DNA of 32,090 nt from assembly GCA_002706085.1 (NCBI GenBank), contig PAJO01000009.1:143228-175317 (forward strand), given 5' to 3'. The position numbers and the translations under genes are program-made. Origin of the DNA: Alcanivoracaceae bacterium. GTDB taxonomy: Bacteria; Pseudomonadota; Gammaproteobacteria; Pseudomonadales; Alcanivoracaceae. Positions 1-7,632 of the stretch are shown here, in pieces. Within the stretch, counting starts at the first letter, position 1. Every line of letters starts with the position of its first letter. The notes beneath the pieces were generated by a model that was given only the letters and a program-made list of their open reading frames with translations, did no database searches and was not told the DNA's origin.

Positions 1-13
1 GCGCCCACACAAC

Positions 14-82
14 CTGTAGGAGCCATGCTCGCATGGCGATAAAGCGCGGGAGAATATCGCCATGCAAGCATAGCTCCTACAC
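14..82. repeat. REP-like dyad element, copy 1
   Basis: Left arm CTGTAGGAGCCATGC continues through GCATGGCGAT. After a short spacer, an imperfect inverted copy ends in CTCCTACA. The core GCCATGC-TC-GCATGGC is itself a 7-bp stem, so the element can fold at two scales. The same element recurs at five other places in this window, always outside genes. Confidence 0.85.
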
Positions 83-135
83 GGGGCGGGGGTGATGTCG
101 TCGCCGCACCCGCCTTCGGCGGCGCCCCACACAAT

Positions 136-203
136 CTGTAGGAGCCATGCTCGCATGGCGATAAAGCGCGGGATAAGATCGCCATGCAAGCATAGCCCCT
201 ACA
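136..203. repeat. REP-like dyad element, copy 2 (tandem with copy 1)
   Basis: This is the same two-armed element as at 14-82, offset by exactly 122 bp. The flanks are also shared: CCACACAA before it, and a CGGGGGTGATGT stretch followed by TCGCC after it. The repeated unit is therefore longer than the dyad, running roughly 2-107 and 124-229, which indicates a tandem segmental duplication with a few substitutions. Confidence 0.85.
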
Positions 204-294
204 CGGGACGGGGGTGATGTCATCGCCACGCCGGGCCTCGGACCCCTCCAGAATCTGTACGAGGGGTTGCTGCGAGCCCCGTGCGGTTAGCTAT

Positions 295-324
295 AAAAAA
301 ACGCCGCACAAGGCGGCGTTTTTT
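295..324. terminator. Rho-independent terminator, probably bidirectional
   Basis: An A7 run leads into a GC-rich stem (CGCCGC pairing with GCGGCG, loop ACAAG), followed by six Ts. It lies 14 bp beyond the stop codon of the minus-strand acyl-CoA dehydrogenase, so it most likely ends that operon. The A/T symmetry means it could also stop plus-strand transcripts. Confidence 0.9.
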
Positions 325-338
325 AGTCCCGGGCAGGG

Positions 339-1544
339 TTACTTCAGTTCTTTCGAACTCAGCCCCAGCACCCGACGGGCGATGACCAGTTGCTGGATTT
401 GCTGGGTGCCTTCAAATATGTCCAGAATCTTCGAATCGCGGGCCCATTTCTCCAACAATTCATCTTCGGTATAGCCCAGGCTGCCTGCCAGTTCCACACA
501 GCGCAAGGTGATGTAATTGCCGACACGTCCGGCCTTGGCCTTGGAAATGGACGCTTCCAGGGTGTTGGCTTTCTTGTTGTCTGCCATCCAGGCGGCTTTT
601 ACGGCCAGCCAGTAGGCTGCTTCCCAGTCTGCTTCCATCTTGTAGATTTCCGCTTCGATGGCTGAGCAGTTGTCTACCGGTTTGCTGAAGTCGTACTGCA
701 TGTGGTCCTTCAGCAGTTCCTTGATGCGCTCCAGTGAGGCTTTGGCGCAACCGATTGCCATGGCCGCCACCAGCGGGCGTGTGTTGTCGAAGGTCTCCAT
801 GACCCCGGCAAACCCTTTCTTGGTGTCGATTTCCGGGGAGCCCAGCAGGTTCTCCGCAGGAACGCGGCAATCCACGAAGTTGATGGCGGCAGTGTCGGAC
901 GCGCGAATGCCCAGTTTCTTCTCCAGGCGTGCGAGTTCCATGCCCGGTGTGCCCCAGTCCACCACGAAAGACTTGATGGCCGCACGGCCCAGCTTCGGGT
1001 CCAGACTGGCCCATACCACCACGCAGTCGGCGCGCTGGCCGGACGTCACGAAGATCTTCTCACCGTTCAGGATGTAGTGATCACCATCTTTCTTGGCGGT
1101 GGCGCGAATGGCGGCGGAGTCAGAACCGCAACCGGGCTCGGTGATGGCCATGGCGGCCCACTTGCCCTTGAACCGTTCCAGTTGTTCTTCGTTGGCGACG
1201 GCGGCAATAGCGGCATTGCCCAGGCCCTGGCGGGGCATGGCCAGCAGGAAGCCGGTGTCGCCGTAGCACATTTCCATGGCTCCCAGGCATACGCCCATGT
1301 TGGAGCCATTTTTGACACCGCCTTCATCTTCACGGGTGCCCTTGCCGGTGGTTGCGGCGCCCGCAGAGTTGGCCGGGTCGCCTTCGTTGAAGCCATCCAG
1401 CACCGCCGCCAGCATATCCAGCTCTTTGGGGTAGTCGTGCTCGCCACGGTCATACTTGCGTGACAGGGGGCGGAGGGTGCTTTGTGCCACCTGATAAGCG
1501 TTGTTGATCAGGGGTTTGAACTTCTTGGGAATTTCGATATTCAT
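339..1544 (-). CDS. Acyl-CoA dehydrogenase, catalytically complete subunit
   Basis: Predicted FAD-dependent acyl-CoA dehydrogenase of 401 aa, which would introduce the trans-2 double bond in beta-oxidation. The start at 1544 (MNIEIPKKF) is chosen over a longer open frame because AGGAGG lies just upstream and the extra N-terminus is not family-like. Visible family features are the ITEPGCGSD flavin/substrate stretch, the FDNTRP helix and, near the C-terminus, FEGTQQIQ. Its Glu (about residue 378) matches the catalytic base of medium-chain acyl-CoA dehydrogenases. It lies 14 bp downstream of another acyl-CoA dehydrogenase on the same strand, so the two are almost certainly co-transcribed and may form one enzyme. 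Chain-length specificity cannot be read from the sequence. Confidence 0.93.
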   Translation of the reverse strand: MNIEIPKKFKPLINNAYQVAQSTLRPLSRKYDRGEHDYPKELDMLAAVLDGFNEGDPANSAGAATTGKGTREDEGGVKNGSNMGVCLGAMEMCYGDTGFLLAMPRQGLGNAAIAAVANEEQLERFKGKWAAMAITEPGCGSDSAAIRATAKKDGDHYILNGEKIFVTSGQRADCVVVWASLDPKLGRAAIKSFVVDWGTPGMELARLEKKLGIRASDTAAINFVDCRVPAENLLGSPEIDTKKGFAGVMETFDNTRPLVAAMAIGCAKASLERIKELLKDHMQYDFSKPVDNCSAIEAEIYKMEADWEAAYWLAVKAAWMADNKKANTLEASISKAKAGRVGNYITLRCVELAGSLGYTEDELLEKWARDSKILDIFEGTQQIQQLVIARRVLGLSSKELK

Positions 1545-1558
1545 GATGTGCTCCCTCC

Positions 1559-2866
1559 TTACAGGTGCAGGCCGCCGAAGGCGACACCGACGGCACGCAG
1601 ATCCCGATACCAGCGTTCCACCGGGTACTCTTTGGTAAAGCCATGACCGCCGAGCAGCTGGACGCCGTCGGTACCAATTTTCATGGCTTTGTCTTTCACC
1701 AGGGTGCGGGCCAGGTGGGCTTCGCGCTGGAACGATTTGCCCTGCTCGGCGCGACACACGGCGCGGTAGGTGAGCATGCGCATGGCATCCAGCTCAATGG
1801 CAATGTCGGCGATCATGAAGGCCACGGACTGGCGATGGCTGATCGGTTCGCCGAAGGCGATACGCTCGTTGCAGTACGGACCCACGTAGTCCAGTACGGA
1901 CTGGCACGCACCGATGGCCAGTGCACACCAGCCGAGAGTGCCGAGATCCACAAAGGCGCGGTAATCGAAGTCGCCGTTCCCCAAGCGGTTTTCTGCCGGA
2001 ACCCGAACGTTGTCCAGGGTCAGCGGGCGCTGGGCACTGGCGCGAATGCCCATGGAGGGATCTTCGCCGACAGTGAAACCCTCACTGCCGCCTTCGATAA
2101 TAAATACGGCGGGGCCGTCTTCGGCCTGGGCGGCGACCAGAAACAGCTCGGCGTCGCCGGCCAGCGGAACCAGCGATTTTTCACCGTTGATCACATAGCT
2201 GTCGCCGTCCTTGCGGGCGGTGGTTTGCAGTGCCATGGGGTCGAACAGCGGGCGGGGTTCGCACACGGCGATGGTGGCCTTGGGCGGATTCTCTTCCGCG
2301 AAGGTGCTCAGGTACTTGTCTTGCTGCAGGGCGGTACCCCATTGGGTCAGGGCATTGGCCACACCCATGGGGGCGAGAATCGCGACGGCCTGCCCCATGT
2401 CGCCACGGGCCAGGTCTTCGGCCACCAGCATGCTGGTGACGGTGGAGCGTTCGGTGGCGGCACCACCAAGGGATTCCGGCACGGCGAAGAAATTCAGCCC
2501 CAGTTCCTGGGCCTGAGCCAGCACTTCGTCACTGGTCTTCTGGGCGGCATCGGCGTGTTCTGCCTGCTCGCGCAGCACCTCGGTGGCAAAGGACTGAACG
2601 CTGTCGCGGATCATCTGTTGCTCTTCGGTGACACCAAGATCAAACAGGTCTTTGGTGTGGCCGGGGGCGTTCAGGCGCTCCGGTTTGCTGCCGGGCTTGC
2701 TGGATTTGAAGGTGCGGGCGGTGGTGGTAATCACCTGAAAGCCGCCTTTGGTGAGCGTGTATGCCAGGCGCTCAACACTCTTGCGCATGCCCAGCTTGTC
2801 CAGCACGTCGGAACTGGCCAGACGGTTAAGCGCGGTGAGCGCGTAACCTACTGCATCTTTTGCCAT
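1559..2866 (-). CDS. Acyl-CoA dehydrogenase family protein lacking the usual catalytic Glu
   Basis: 435 aa, first gene of the acyl-CoA dehydrogenase pair. About 80 residues without family resemblance come before the canonical N-terminal helices (LGVTEEQQMIRDSV). The middle domain (INGEKSLVPLAGDAE, MGIRASAQR) and the C-terminal helical domain (LLGGHGFTKEYPVERWYRD) are clear. The protein stops at RDLRAVGVAFGGLHL. Where the medium-chain enzymes have EGT, this one has FGG. At the alternative isovaleryl/long-chain position, my by-eye alignment places Gly (DLGTLGW). It may therefore be a non-catalytic partner of the downstream subunit, as in the mycobacterial heteromeric acyl-CoA dehydrogenases. 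That role is inference; family membership is not in doubt. Confidence 0.9.
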   Translation of the reverse strand: MAKDAVGYALTALNRLASSDVLDKLGMRKSVERLAYTLTKGGFQVITTTARTFKSSKPGSKPERLNAPGHTKDLFDLGVTEEQQMIRDSVQSFATEVLREQAEHADAAQKTSDEVLAQAQELGLNFFAVPESLGGAATERSTVTSMLVAEDLARGDMGQAVAILAPMGVANALTQWGTALQQDKYLSTFAEENPPKATIAVCEPRPLFDPMALQTTARKDGDSYVINGEKSLVPLAGDAELFLVAAQAEDGPAVFIIEGGSEGFTVGEDPSMGIRASAQRPLTLDNVRVPAENRLGNGDFDYRAFVDLGTLGWCALAIGACQSVLDYVGPYCNERIAFGEPISHRQSVAFMIADIAIELDAMRMLTYRAVCRAEQGKSFQREAHLARTLVKDKAMKIGTDGVQLLGGHGFTKEYPVERWYRDLRAVGVAFGGLHL

Positions 2867-2902
2867 GAGAAGTAGCCTCGTTGTTTTTGTCGATTGCAGT
2901 CG

Positions 2903-2946
2903 ATTATGAAGCGGGGCGGCTTAGTCTCATTGACCAATGTGACTAA
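2903..2946 (-). promoter_or_regulatory. Operator-like palindrome and -10-like box upstream of the acyl-CoA dehydrogenase operon
   Basis: Arms TTAGTCTCATTG (2921-2932) and CAATGTGACTAA (2935-2946) are inverted repeats matching at 11 of 12 positions, with a 2-bp centre. On the minus strand a CATAAT -10-like hexamer lies at 2903-2908, so the palindrome overlaps where the -35 region would be, about 55 bp before the start codon. The size and symmetry suit a TetR-family repressor, but the regulator is not identifiable here. Confidence 0.6.
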
Positions 2947-3074
2947 TCAGTCTGGCCAGTAGGCAACCGGGGTGGCGCTGTGGGCCTAGCCATGGGCAAG
3001 GGGAAAGGGTATGGCGGTGCGTTTTGTCAGGAGATGGGGTGGGTGTGGACGACACCCGGACGCCATCCGCCCGG

Positions 3075-3117
3075 GCGGGAGCGATACCCCAGTCCTTTGT
3101 GGAACCACCGCTCCCGC
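3075..3117. terminator. Possible terminator hairpin beyond cti
   Basis: GCGGGAGCG (3075-3083) pairs with CGCTCCCGC (3109-3117) across a 25-nt loop. It lies 25 bp beyond the cti stop codon on the minus strand. There is no clear T-run on either side, so it could be a weak terminator, an mRNA 3'-end stabiliser or an unrelated repeat. Confidence 0.4.
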
Positions 3118-3141
3118 AAGGGAGGGTGGTGCTTACTGCGG

Positions 3142-5466
3142 TTACAGGTTCTTGTAGCGGTTCATGTCCAGCACGGCCGCCTGGGTGGGTTCATTGGCTT
3201 CCATATAGCGGGTGAGGGCGTGGAAATAGTCCCAGAACCTGGGATGGGTGCGGCGCACGCCGAAACGGGTGACCAGATTGGTGAAGTCATCTCCGTCTTC
3301 CACGGCATTCATCTGTTTGACGAAATCGTCGACGTCTTCAGTGCGCAGGTTGAACATGAAATTGGGGTAGCTGGTCAGCACACCCGGGTAGAGCGTGATG
3401 GTGTCCAGTTCCGGTTGGTAGCGCATGTCCTCATTCATCATGAAAGCCACATTGCTGTGGGCGCGATTGCGGAACAGGGTATACACCTCCTGCTCTCCGT
3501 CTCGGTTTTCCACGCGGATCATGGCGACTTCGGGCAGGTAGTGGATGGCTTTCAGGTTGGCGGCCCGGCGTGAGGCCAACTGGCTGAGGCTCGAATCGGC
3601 TTCCTGCTTCCAGGCGGCCACATCCTGGCGCTGGCAGCGTTCGCTGTCGCAGCGGTTGATCGGGTCCGGGCGGGCATTGATGTGCTTGAAGCGTTTTACC
3701 AGCTCATCGTTGAATTCGTTGACCGGGGTGCTGGTCTTGAACTCAATGCCTGTCGGGTTCTGGATATCGATGGACGCATAGCTGATTTCCATCCGCAGCT
3801 TGCCACCATCCTGATACCAGTTGTTAACCACCGGTTGGCGCATGTCTTTCGGGAAATAGCGCAGTATGTTCTGTTCGGCGCCGTTGCGAATCAGATCGAA
3901 GTACAAGCGGGTCTGGGCCTGATGCGACACCGAGCCAAAGACGTTGAAGTTCACCACAAGCTGATAATAAGTCCGCTCGAATAACGGGTAGTCCATGACC
4001 CAGGTGGTCAGCGGGTAATCGCCCAGCAACCCTTTGCGCACAGAGGCGTTGTCGTGGTTACGCAGGATGGTGAGCAAGGCATTGGGGTTATGGCCATCGC
4101 CATCCCAAATGCTGTCCCAAGTGGGCCCACCGGGCTCGTGTTGGCCGTAGCCTTCCTTGCGCAGGTTCAGGTAGTCGTTACGTTTGCCGCGGTACTTGTA
4201 CCATTCCGGGCCCAGCGCCAGCAGGTCATCGTCCTGACCGGGCAGGCCCAGCAGGCCGCTGACTTTGGCGCGGTATTCCGCATCGTTAATGTACAGATCG
4301 TGATCCGGATCCTGGAACACCGCCCAGAACTGATCGCGAATCACATCTGTTGCGACCTGGCCGCGACACACAGGGCCACGAATAAAGGTGCGCACAAAGT
4401 ATTCCGCATTATCCAGCATGAATTGATAGCGGGCGCGGGCGGGCACGGCATCAAAGGTGACAAACGGATTGGCGCGATCGTCATAGCTGTAACCGGGTAG
4501 CGTGTCCACGTTCCAATCGCTGCCAAAGAACAGCTTTTGGGTCCGTGCCAGTTTTTCCGGGTTCAGGGAAAAGGTGATATGGGTCTTGTGTACCAAGGTG
4601 CCTTTCACCGGCGCCAGGCGGTACCAGAAATTTTCCGGAGGCATGTCATTGGGGCGCACGGTGCCAATGGGTTGGATGGGTTCACCGGGAGGGGTACTGG
4701 AGCGGTAAACCTGGAAGAAGTGCTCTGGCCGGGTTTCGCTGTCCTCTTCACCAAAATACAGGTGAGCGAGATACAGGTGCTCGTAAAGCCAGCGGGCCAC
4801 CAGCTGGTGACGTTTGTCTTTCTGGTTGAGCAGGGTTTCCCAGGCCTGAATCTGCTGTTGTTCATCGGCACTCAGGGTCAGGGTTTGAGGCTCCATGGGC
4901 GCCCCCTGGTGCATCCACTCTTTCAGGGTGCTGAATTCGTCATCGGTGAGGCCTGTGACGGCCAGTGGCATGCCTTCCATAGGGCGGTCGTCTGCGTAGT
5001 CGTCAAACTCGTCCGGGTTCGGGCAGGTGTTTTCACGGGCAAGGCCGAGCTGGATATCATCAGGGAGTTTATGATTGGCGGAAAATTCGTGCTGCTTGCC
5101 GAGTTCCAGCATCTTGTACAGCAACGATCCTTTCATGCCCCAGGCGCTATCCACCACCGAATAAAACCCCTTGTCACGCCATTCGGCGGTGCTTTGGGCA
5201 TCGATAAAAAGCCGGGTCGGATCGGCGTTTTCGGTGCGGCCACCGTTATAGACCGGTTGCTTGCTGGCGCCTCGATCCAGGCCTTCCATGGTCTCCAGCT
5301 TGAGCTGACAGGGCGCATCGTAGCAGCCATGGCAGGCCAGGCACTTGCTGTCAAAAATCGGCTTGATGTCCTGCTGATAACTGACGTTGCCATTGGCAGC
5401 GAAGGACAGGGCGGGGGTGATGAGCAAGCCGGTAACGAAAGCAAAAAAGTGGCGGGTCGAACGCAT
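3142..5466 (-). CDS. cti: Periplasmic fatty acid cis/trans isomerase (Cti)
   Basis: 774 aa, close to the roughly 770 aa usual for the Cti family. Cti converts cis-unsaturated membrane acyl chains directly to trans, rapidly stiffening membranes under solvent, heat or hydrocarbon stress. An N-terminal signal peptide (residues 1-23, ending SFA) directs export. The cytochrome-c-type heme site CLACH is at residues 42-46, followed by GCYDAPC with two more cysteines. The rest is the long Cti domain (for example GPVCRGQVATDVIRDQFW, and QHEPGGPTWDSIWDGDGHNPNALL split over residues near the middle). The start at 5466 has AAAGGGAG upstream. It appears monocistronic or loosely linked to the DUF3429 gene 115 bp upstream. 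Regulation is not visible; in Pseudomonas Cti acts constitutively and is controlled by membrane access to substrate. Confidence 0.93.
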   Translation of the reverse strand: MRSTRHFFAFVTGLLITPALSFAANGNVSYQQDIKPIFDSKCLACHGCYDAPCQLKLETMEGLDRGASKQPVYNGGRTENADPTRLFIDAQSTAEWRDKGFYSVVDSAWGMKGSLLYKMLELGKQHEFSANHKLPDDIQLGLARENTCPNPDEFDDYADDRPMEGMPLAVTGLTDDEFSTLKEWMHQGAPMEPQTLTLSADEQQQIQAWETLLNQKDKRHQLVARWLYEHLYLAHLYFGEEDSETRPEHFFQVYRSSTPPGEPIQPIGTVRPNDMPPENFWYRLAPVKGTLVHKTHITFSLNPEKLARTQKLFFGSDWNVDTLPGYSYDDRANPFVTFDAVPARARYQFMLDNAEYFVRTFIRGPVCRGQVATDVIRDQFWAVFQDPDHDLYINDAEYRAKVSGLLGLPGQDDDLLALGPEWYKYRGKRNDYLNLRKEGYGQHEPGGPTWDSIWDGDGHNPNALLTILRNHDNASVRKGLLGDYPLTTWVMDYPLFERTYYQLVVNFNVFGSVSHQAQTRLYFDLIRNGAEQNILRYFPKDMRQPVVNNWYQDGGKLRMEISYASIDIQNPTGIEFKTSTPVNEFNDELVKRFKHINARPDPINRCDSERCQRQDVAAWKQEADSSLSQLASRRAANLKAIHYLPEVAMIRVENRDGEQEVYTLFRNRAHSNVAFMMNEDMRYQPELDTITLYPGVLTSYPNFMFNLRTEDVDDFVKQMNAVEDGDDFTNLVTRFGVRRTHPRFWDYFHALTRYMEANEPTQAAVLDMNRYKNL

Positions 5467-5581
5467 CGGAGTGTGTCTCCCTTTGAGTTTGCAACAGTCT
5501 AGCCGGGCAATTATGGCGTTTCCATCCGTGGATGCTAAACAGGGTAAAAGCTGCAGGGGGGTAGAGAGTCCGCTGTAGGGG

Positions 5582-6034
5582 CTAGAACATAGGCATCATC
5601 ACCGCCGCCCAGCCGATCAGCATGGCCAGCACGGCGCCCCCCGTCAGCTGGTTGCGCAGTTTTCGATACCAGCTGGGTAAATCATCACTGAACAGCATCT
5701 GTTCCGTGCCCCAGACAAAGGTGAGGCCGGCACAAAGCATGGGGATCCCCATTTCCCGGGGCAGCAGTAATCCTGCCCAACCGATAAACGCGGCCAGCAC
5801 ACCGAAAAGCTGGGTGGGGAATTGGTTGCTGTTATTGAATTGTCCGAGCACACGGCCCCAGTGGATGGCTCCGGCAAACGTCAGGGAAATGGCGGCATAG
5901 GCCAGCAGCGCCATGAGTGCCATCTCTCGCCACGGATCCGCCCAGGCCAATATGGCAAGCAGGTACATGGGCGCCAGGCTCACCAGTGTGAGGGCGCGGG
6001 TACGGCGGATATTGTCGGCGCGGGGGTCGGCCAC
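5582..6034 (-). CDS. DUF3429 family membrane protein
   Basis: 150 aa with about four to five hydrophobic segments (LVSLAPMYLLAILAW, MALMALLAYAAISLTFAGAIHWG, LFGVLAAFIGWAGLLL, AVLAMLIGWAAVMM). The AGAIHWG stretch is characteristic of the DUF3429 family. The start is a GTG at 6034, chosen because AAAGGA lies about seven bases upstream. The function of the family is unknown. It lies on the same strand as cti, 115 bp upstream of it, but nothing in the sequence ties the two functionally. Confidence 0.8.
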   Translation of the reverse strand: MADPRADNIRRTRALTLVSLAPMYLLAILAWADPWREMALMALLAYAAISLTFAGAIHWGRVLGQFNNSNQFPTQLFGVLAAFIGWAGLLLPREMGIPMLCAGLTFVWGTEQMLFSDDLPSWYRKLRNQLTGGAVLAMLIGWAAVMMPMF

Positions 6035-6115
6035 GGTCGATCCTTTAAAATTAGCCTGTTTCTATTATCCGCGTCTCAGGTGAAGGTTGGGGCAAGGCGC
6101 GCAGTGCCCGCCTCG

Positions 6116-6138
6116 CCCCCCCCCCCCACACACACAAC
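6116..6138. repeat. C12 homopolymer and CA dinucleotide run
   Basis: Twelve consecutive Cs (6116-6127) are followed directly by an ACACACACA run and then REP-like copy 3. It is intergenic, between the DUF1643 and DUF3429 genes, about 80 bp before the GTG start of the DUF3429 gene on its upstream side. Tracts of this kind are prone to length change. Confidence 0.85.
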
Positions 6139-6208
6139 CTGTAGGAGCCATGCTTGCATGGCGATAAGGCGCTGGAGAAAGATCGCCATGCGAGCATGGC
6201 TCCTACAG
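6139..6208. repeat. REP-like dyad element, copy 3
   Basis: A full two-armed copy: CTGTAGGAGCCATGCTTGC at the left, and an inverted arm ending GGCTCCTACAG at the right. The right arm is a better match to the left arm than in copies 1 and 2. It shares the CACACAACC lead-in with copy 1, and sits just downstream of the DUF1643 stop codon. Confidence 0.88.
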
Positions 6209-6227
6209 AGGGGGGAGGAGAGCGTGT

Positions 6228-6725
6228 TTAGCGGCGATAACCGTCCCAGGGGGAGGCGGTCAGGTGTTTGGGGAGGTACAGGGGGTGGGCCGGATCGCCG
6301 GAACGATTGATGCGGATGGCATGCAGATTCTCCAGCTGCCGCGCCACGGTGTGCGCCCGGTCCATGTGGTGGCCCAGGTTGCCCCACGCGGCAACGACGA
6401 GATCAGCGTCCCGTGCCAGTTTTCGCAGCCATCGGTCATTTTGCGGTCCCACTGGCTCCGGGGCGGCAAACAGGTCGTTGGGGTAGGTGGCGCGGTAGGC
6501 AAACAGGTTGGCCACGCACAGGCCGGCATAGCCCCAATCGCGTGCAAAGCCCATGCAGCGGCGGATCGTAGGGTCATCCTGGCGGTGGTCGGCTGTCGAA
6601 GGGTTGAGGCCGATCAGCAGCATGAAATCATCGCCTTCGCCCCACTGACGCCACAAGGCATAACGGTATTGGCGGCAGCGGGAAAAATTGGCCCGGCGTT
6701 GCAGATTGGCGTCGTGATGGGTCAT
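6228..6725 (-). CDS. DUF1643 domain-containing protein
   Basis: 165 aa with the DUF1643 signature: LIGLNPSTADHRQDDPTIRRC near residues 38-58, then FARDWGYAGLCVANLFAYRA, and a later DLVVAAWGNLGHH. Members are small cytosolic proteins of unknown function, frequently annotated as found in phage or mobile contexts. Here it sits alone on the minus strand, divergent from the nitroreductase with a 57-bp spacer to that gene's start. The ATG at 6725 begins MTHHDANLQRR. Family assignment is by motif memory, and no function can be offered. Confidence 0.8.
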   Translation of the reverse strand: MTHHDANLQRRANFSRCRQYRYALWRQWGEGDDFMLLIGLNPSTADHRQDDPTIRRCMGFARDWGYAGLCVANLFAYRATYPNDLFAAPEPVGPQNDRWLRKLARDADLVVAAWGNLGHHMDRAHTVARQLENLHAIRINRSGDPAHPLYLPKHLTASPWDGYRR

Positions 6726-6782
6726 GGCCGGCTATTGTAGGGATTTGGCATAGTCGTGCCACTGTCTCTCGAGGAGTACCCC

Positions 6783-7499
6783 ATGGAATTCAAGGACGTT
6801 ATGGCCCAGCGTCACAGCGTGCGAGCCTTTACCGATCAACCGGTCAGTGACGAATTGCTGAATGAACTGCTGGCCACGGCCACGTCTGCTCCCAGCTGGT
6901 CCAACACCCAGCCGTATCAGATTGCGGTTGCCAAAGGCGCGGTGCTGGAAGACTTGCGTGAACGGTTGCCGCCCATGTTTGATGACTTGGTGAGTCTGGC
7001 GCGGGGCTCGAAGTTCAAGCAGCTCAAAGCCATGGTGACCAAAGATGGCGTGCCAGACGGGGATTTCCGCCCGATCACCGATTACCCCAAGGATCTGCAG
7101 CCACGCCGCAATGCCACCGGGCAGCAACTGTATGAACTGCTCGGCATTGAGCGCGGCGACAAGATGGGCCGTCACCTGCAGATGCGGGAAAACTTTCGCT
7201 TCTTCAATGCGCCGGTCGCGCTGTTCATCTTTGTTCACGAGGGGCTGGACGTTTATAGCCCGCTGGACGCAGGGATCTTCCTGCAAAGCTTGATGCTGGC
7301 GGCTACCGATGCAGGCCTGGGCACCTGTGCCCAGGGCGCGCTGGCGATCTGGCGGTCACCACTGGAAAAGCATTTCAGCATCCCGGAAAACTACAAGCTG
7401 CTGTGCGGCTTATCGCTGGGCTACGAAGCGGATGAGACCATCAACCGTTTCAAACCCCAGCGCCAGCCTTTGCAGGCGCTGCTAGTCCCGGAACGGTAG
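6783..7499 (+). CDS. Nitroreductase family FMN-dependent oxidoreductase
   Basis: 238 aa with the nitroreductase fold. The N-terminal RHSVRAFTDQPVSDELL is the phosphate/FMN-binding arginine segment, SAPSWSNTQPYQIAV is the second FMN motif, and ATDAGLGTCAQGAL is the C-terminal cofactor loop. Such enzymes use NAD(P)H to reduce nitroaromatics, quinones or flavin substrates in the cytosol; the physiological substrate cannot be told. The start at 6783 (MEFKDVMAQ) is preferred over an in-frame upstream codon because CGAGGAG lies about nine bases ahead. The DUF1643 gene is divergent. A short CCTCT-GGC-AGAGG hairpin just after the stop (7505-7517) may help end the transcript. Confidence 0.9.
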   Translation: MEFKDVMAQRHSVRAFTDQPVSDELLNELLATATSAPSWSNTQPYQIAVAKGAVLEDLRERLPPMFDDLVSLARGSKFKQLKAMVTKDGVPDGDFRPITDYPKDLQPRRNATGQQLYELLGIERGDKMGRHLQMRENFRFFNAPVALFIFVHEGLDVYSPLDAGIFLQSLMLAATDAGLGTCAQGALAIWRSPLEKHFSIPENYKLLCGLSLGYEADETINRFKPQRQPLQALLVPER

Positions 7500-7632
7500 T
7501 CAGCCCTCTGGCAGAGGTGGGGGGAGCGATATTCCCGCTGCATGAGCGGAACGCCGTCATGGCATCCCCCTTGCAACTCTGTTATCAAAAGGGGCACGGT
7601 TTTCCCAGCTATCGCCAGGAACGAGGTCACGG

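Noticed and set aside
14-203. CRISPR array from the two similar repeats
   Set aside because: Only two copies, with internal dyad symmetry and similar rather than unique intervening sequence; the same unit is dispersed elsewhere, as for REP elements.
339-1757. Longer 472-aa start for the catalytic acyl-CoA dehydrogenase
   Set aside because: The extra 71 residues are Arg/Pro-rich, overlap the upstream gene, and are not family-like; the AGGAGG-preceded ATG at 1544 is better.
1565-2875. 436-aa plus-strand open frame opposite the acyl-CoA dehydrogenase
   Set aside because: It is the GC-rich antisense shadow of a clear acyl-CoA dehydrogenase gene and has low-complexity Gly/His/Ala composition and no motif.
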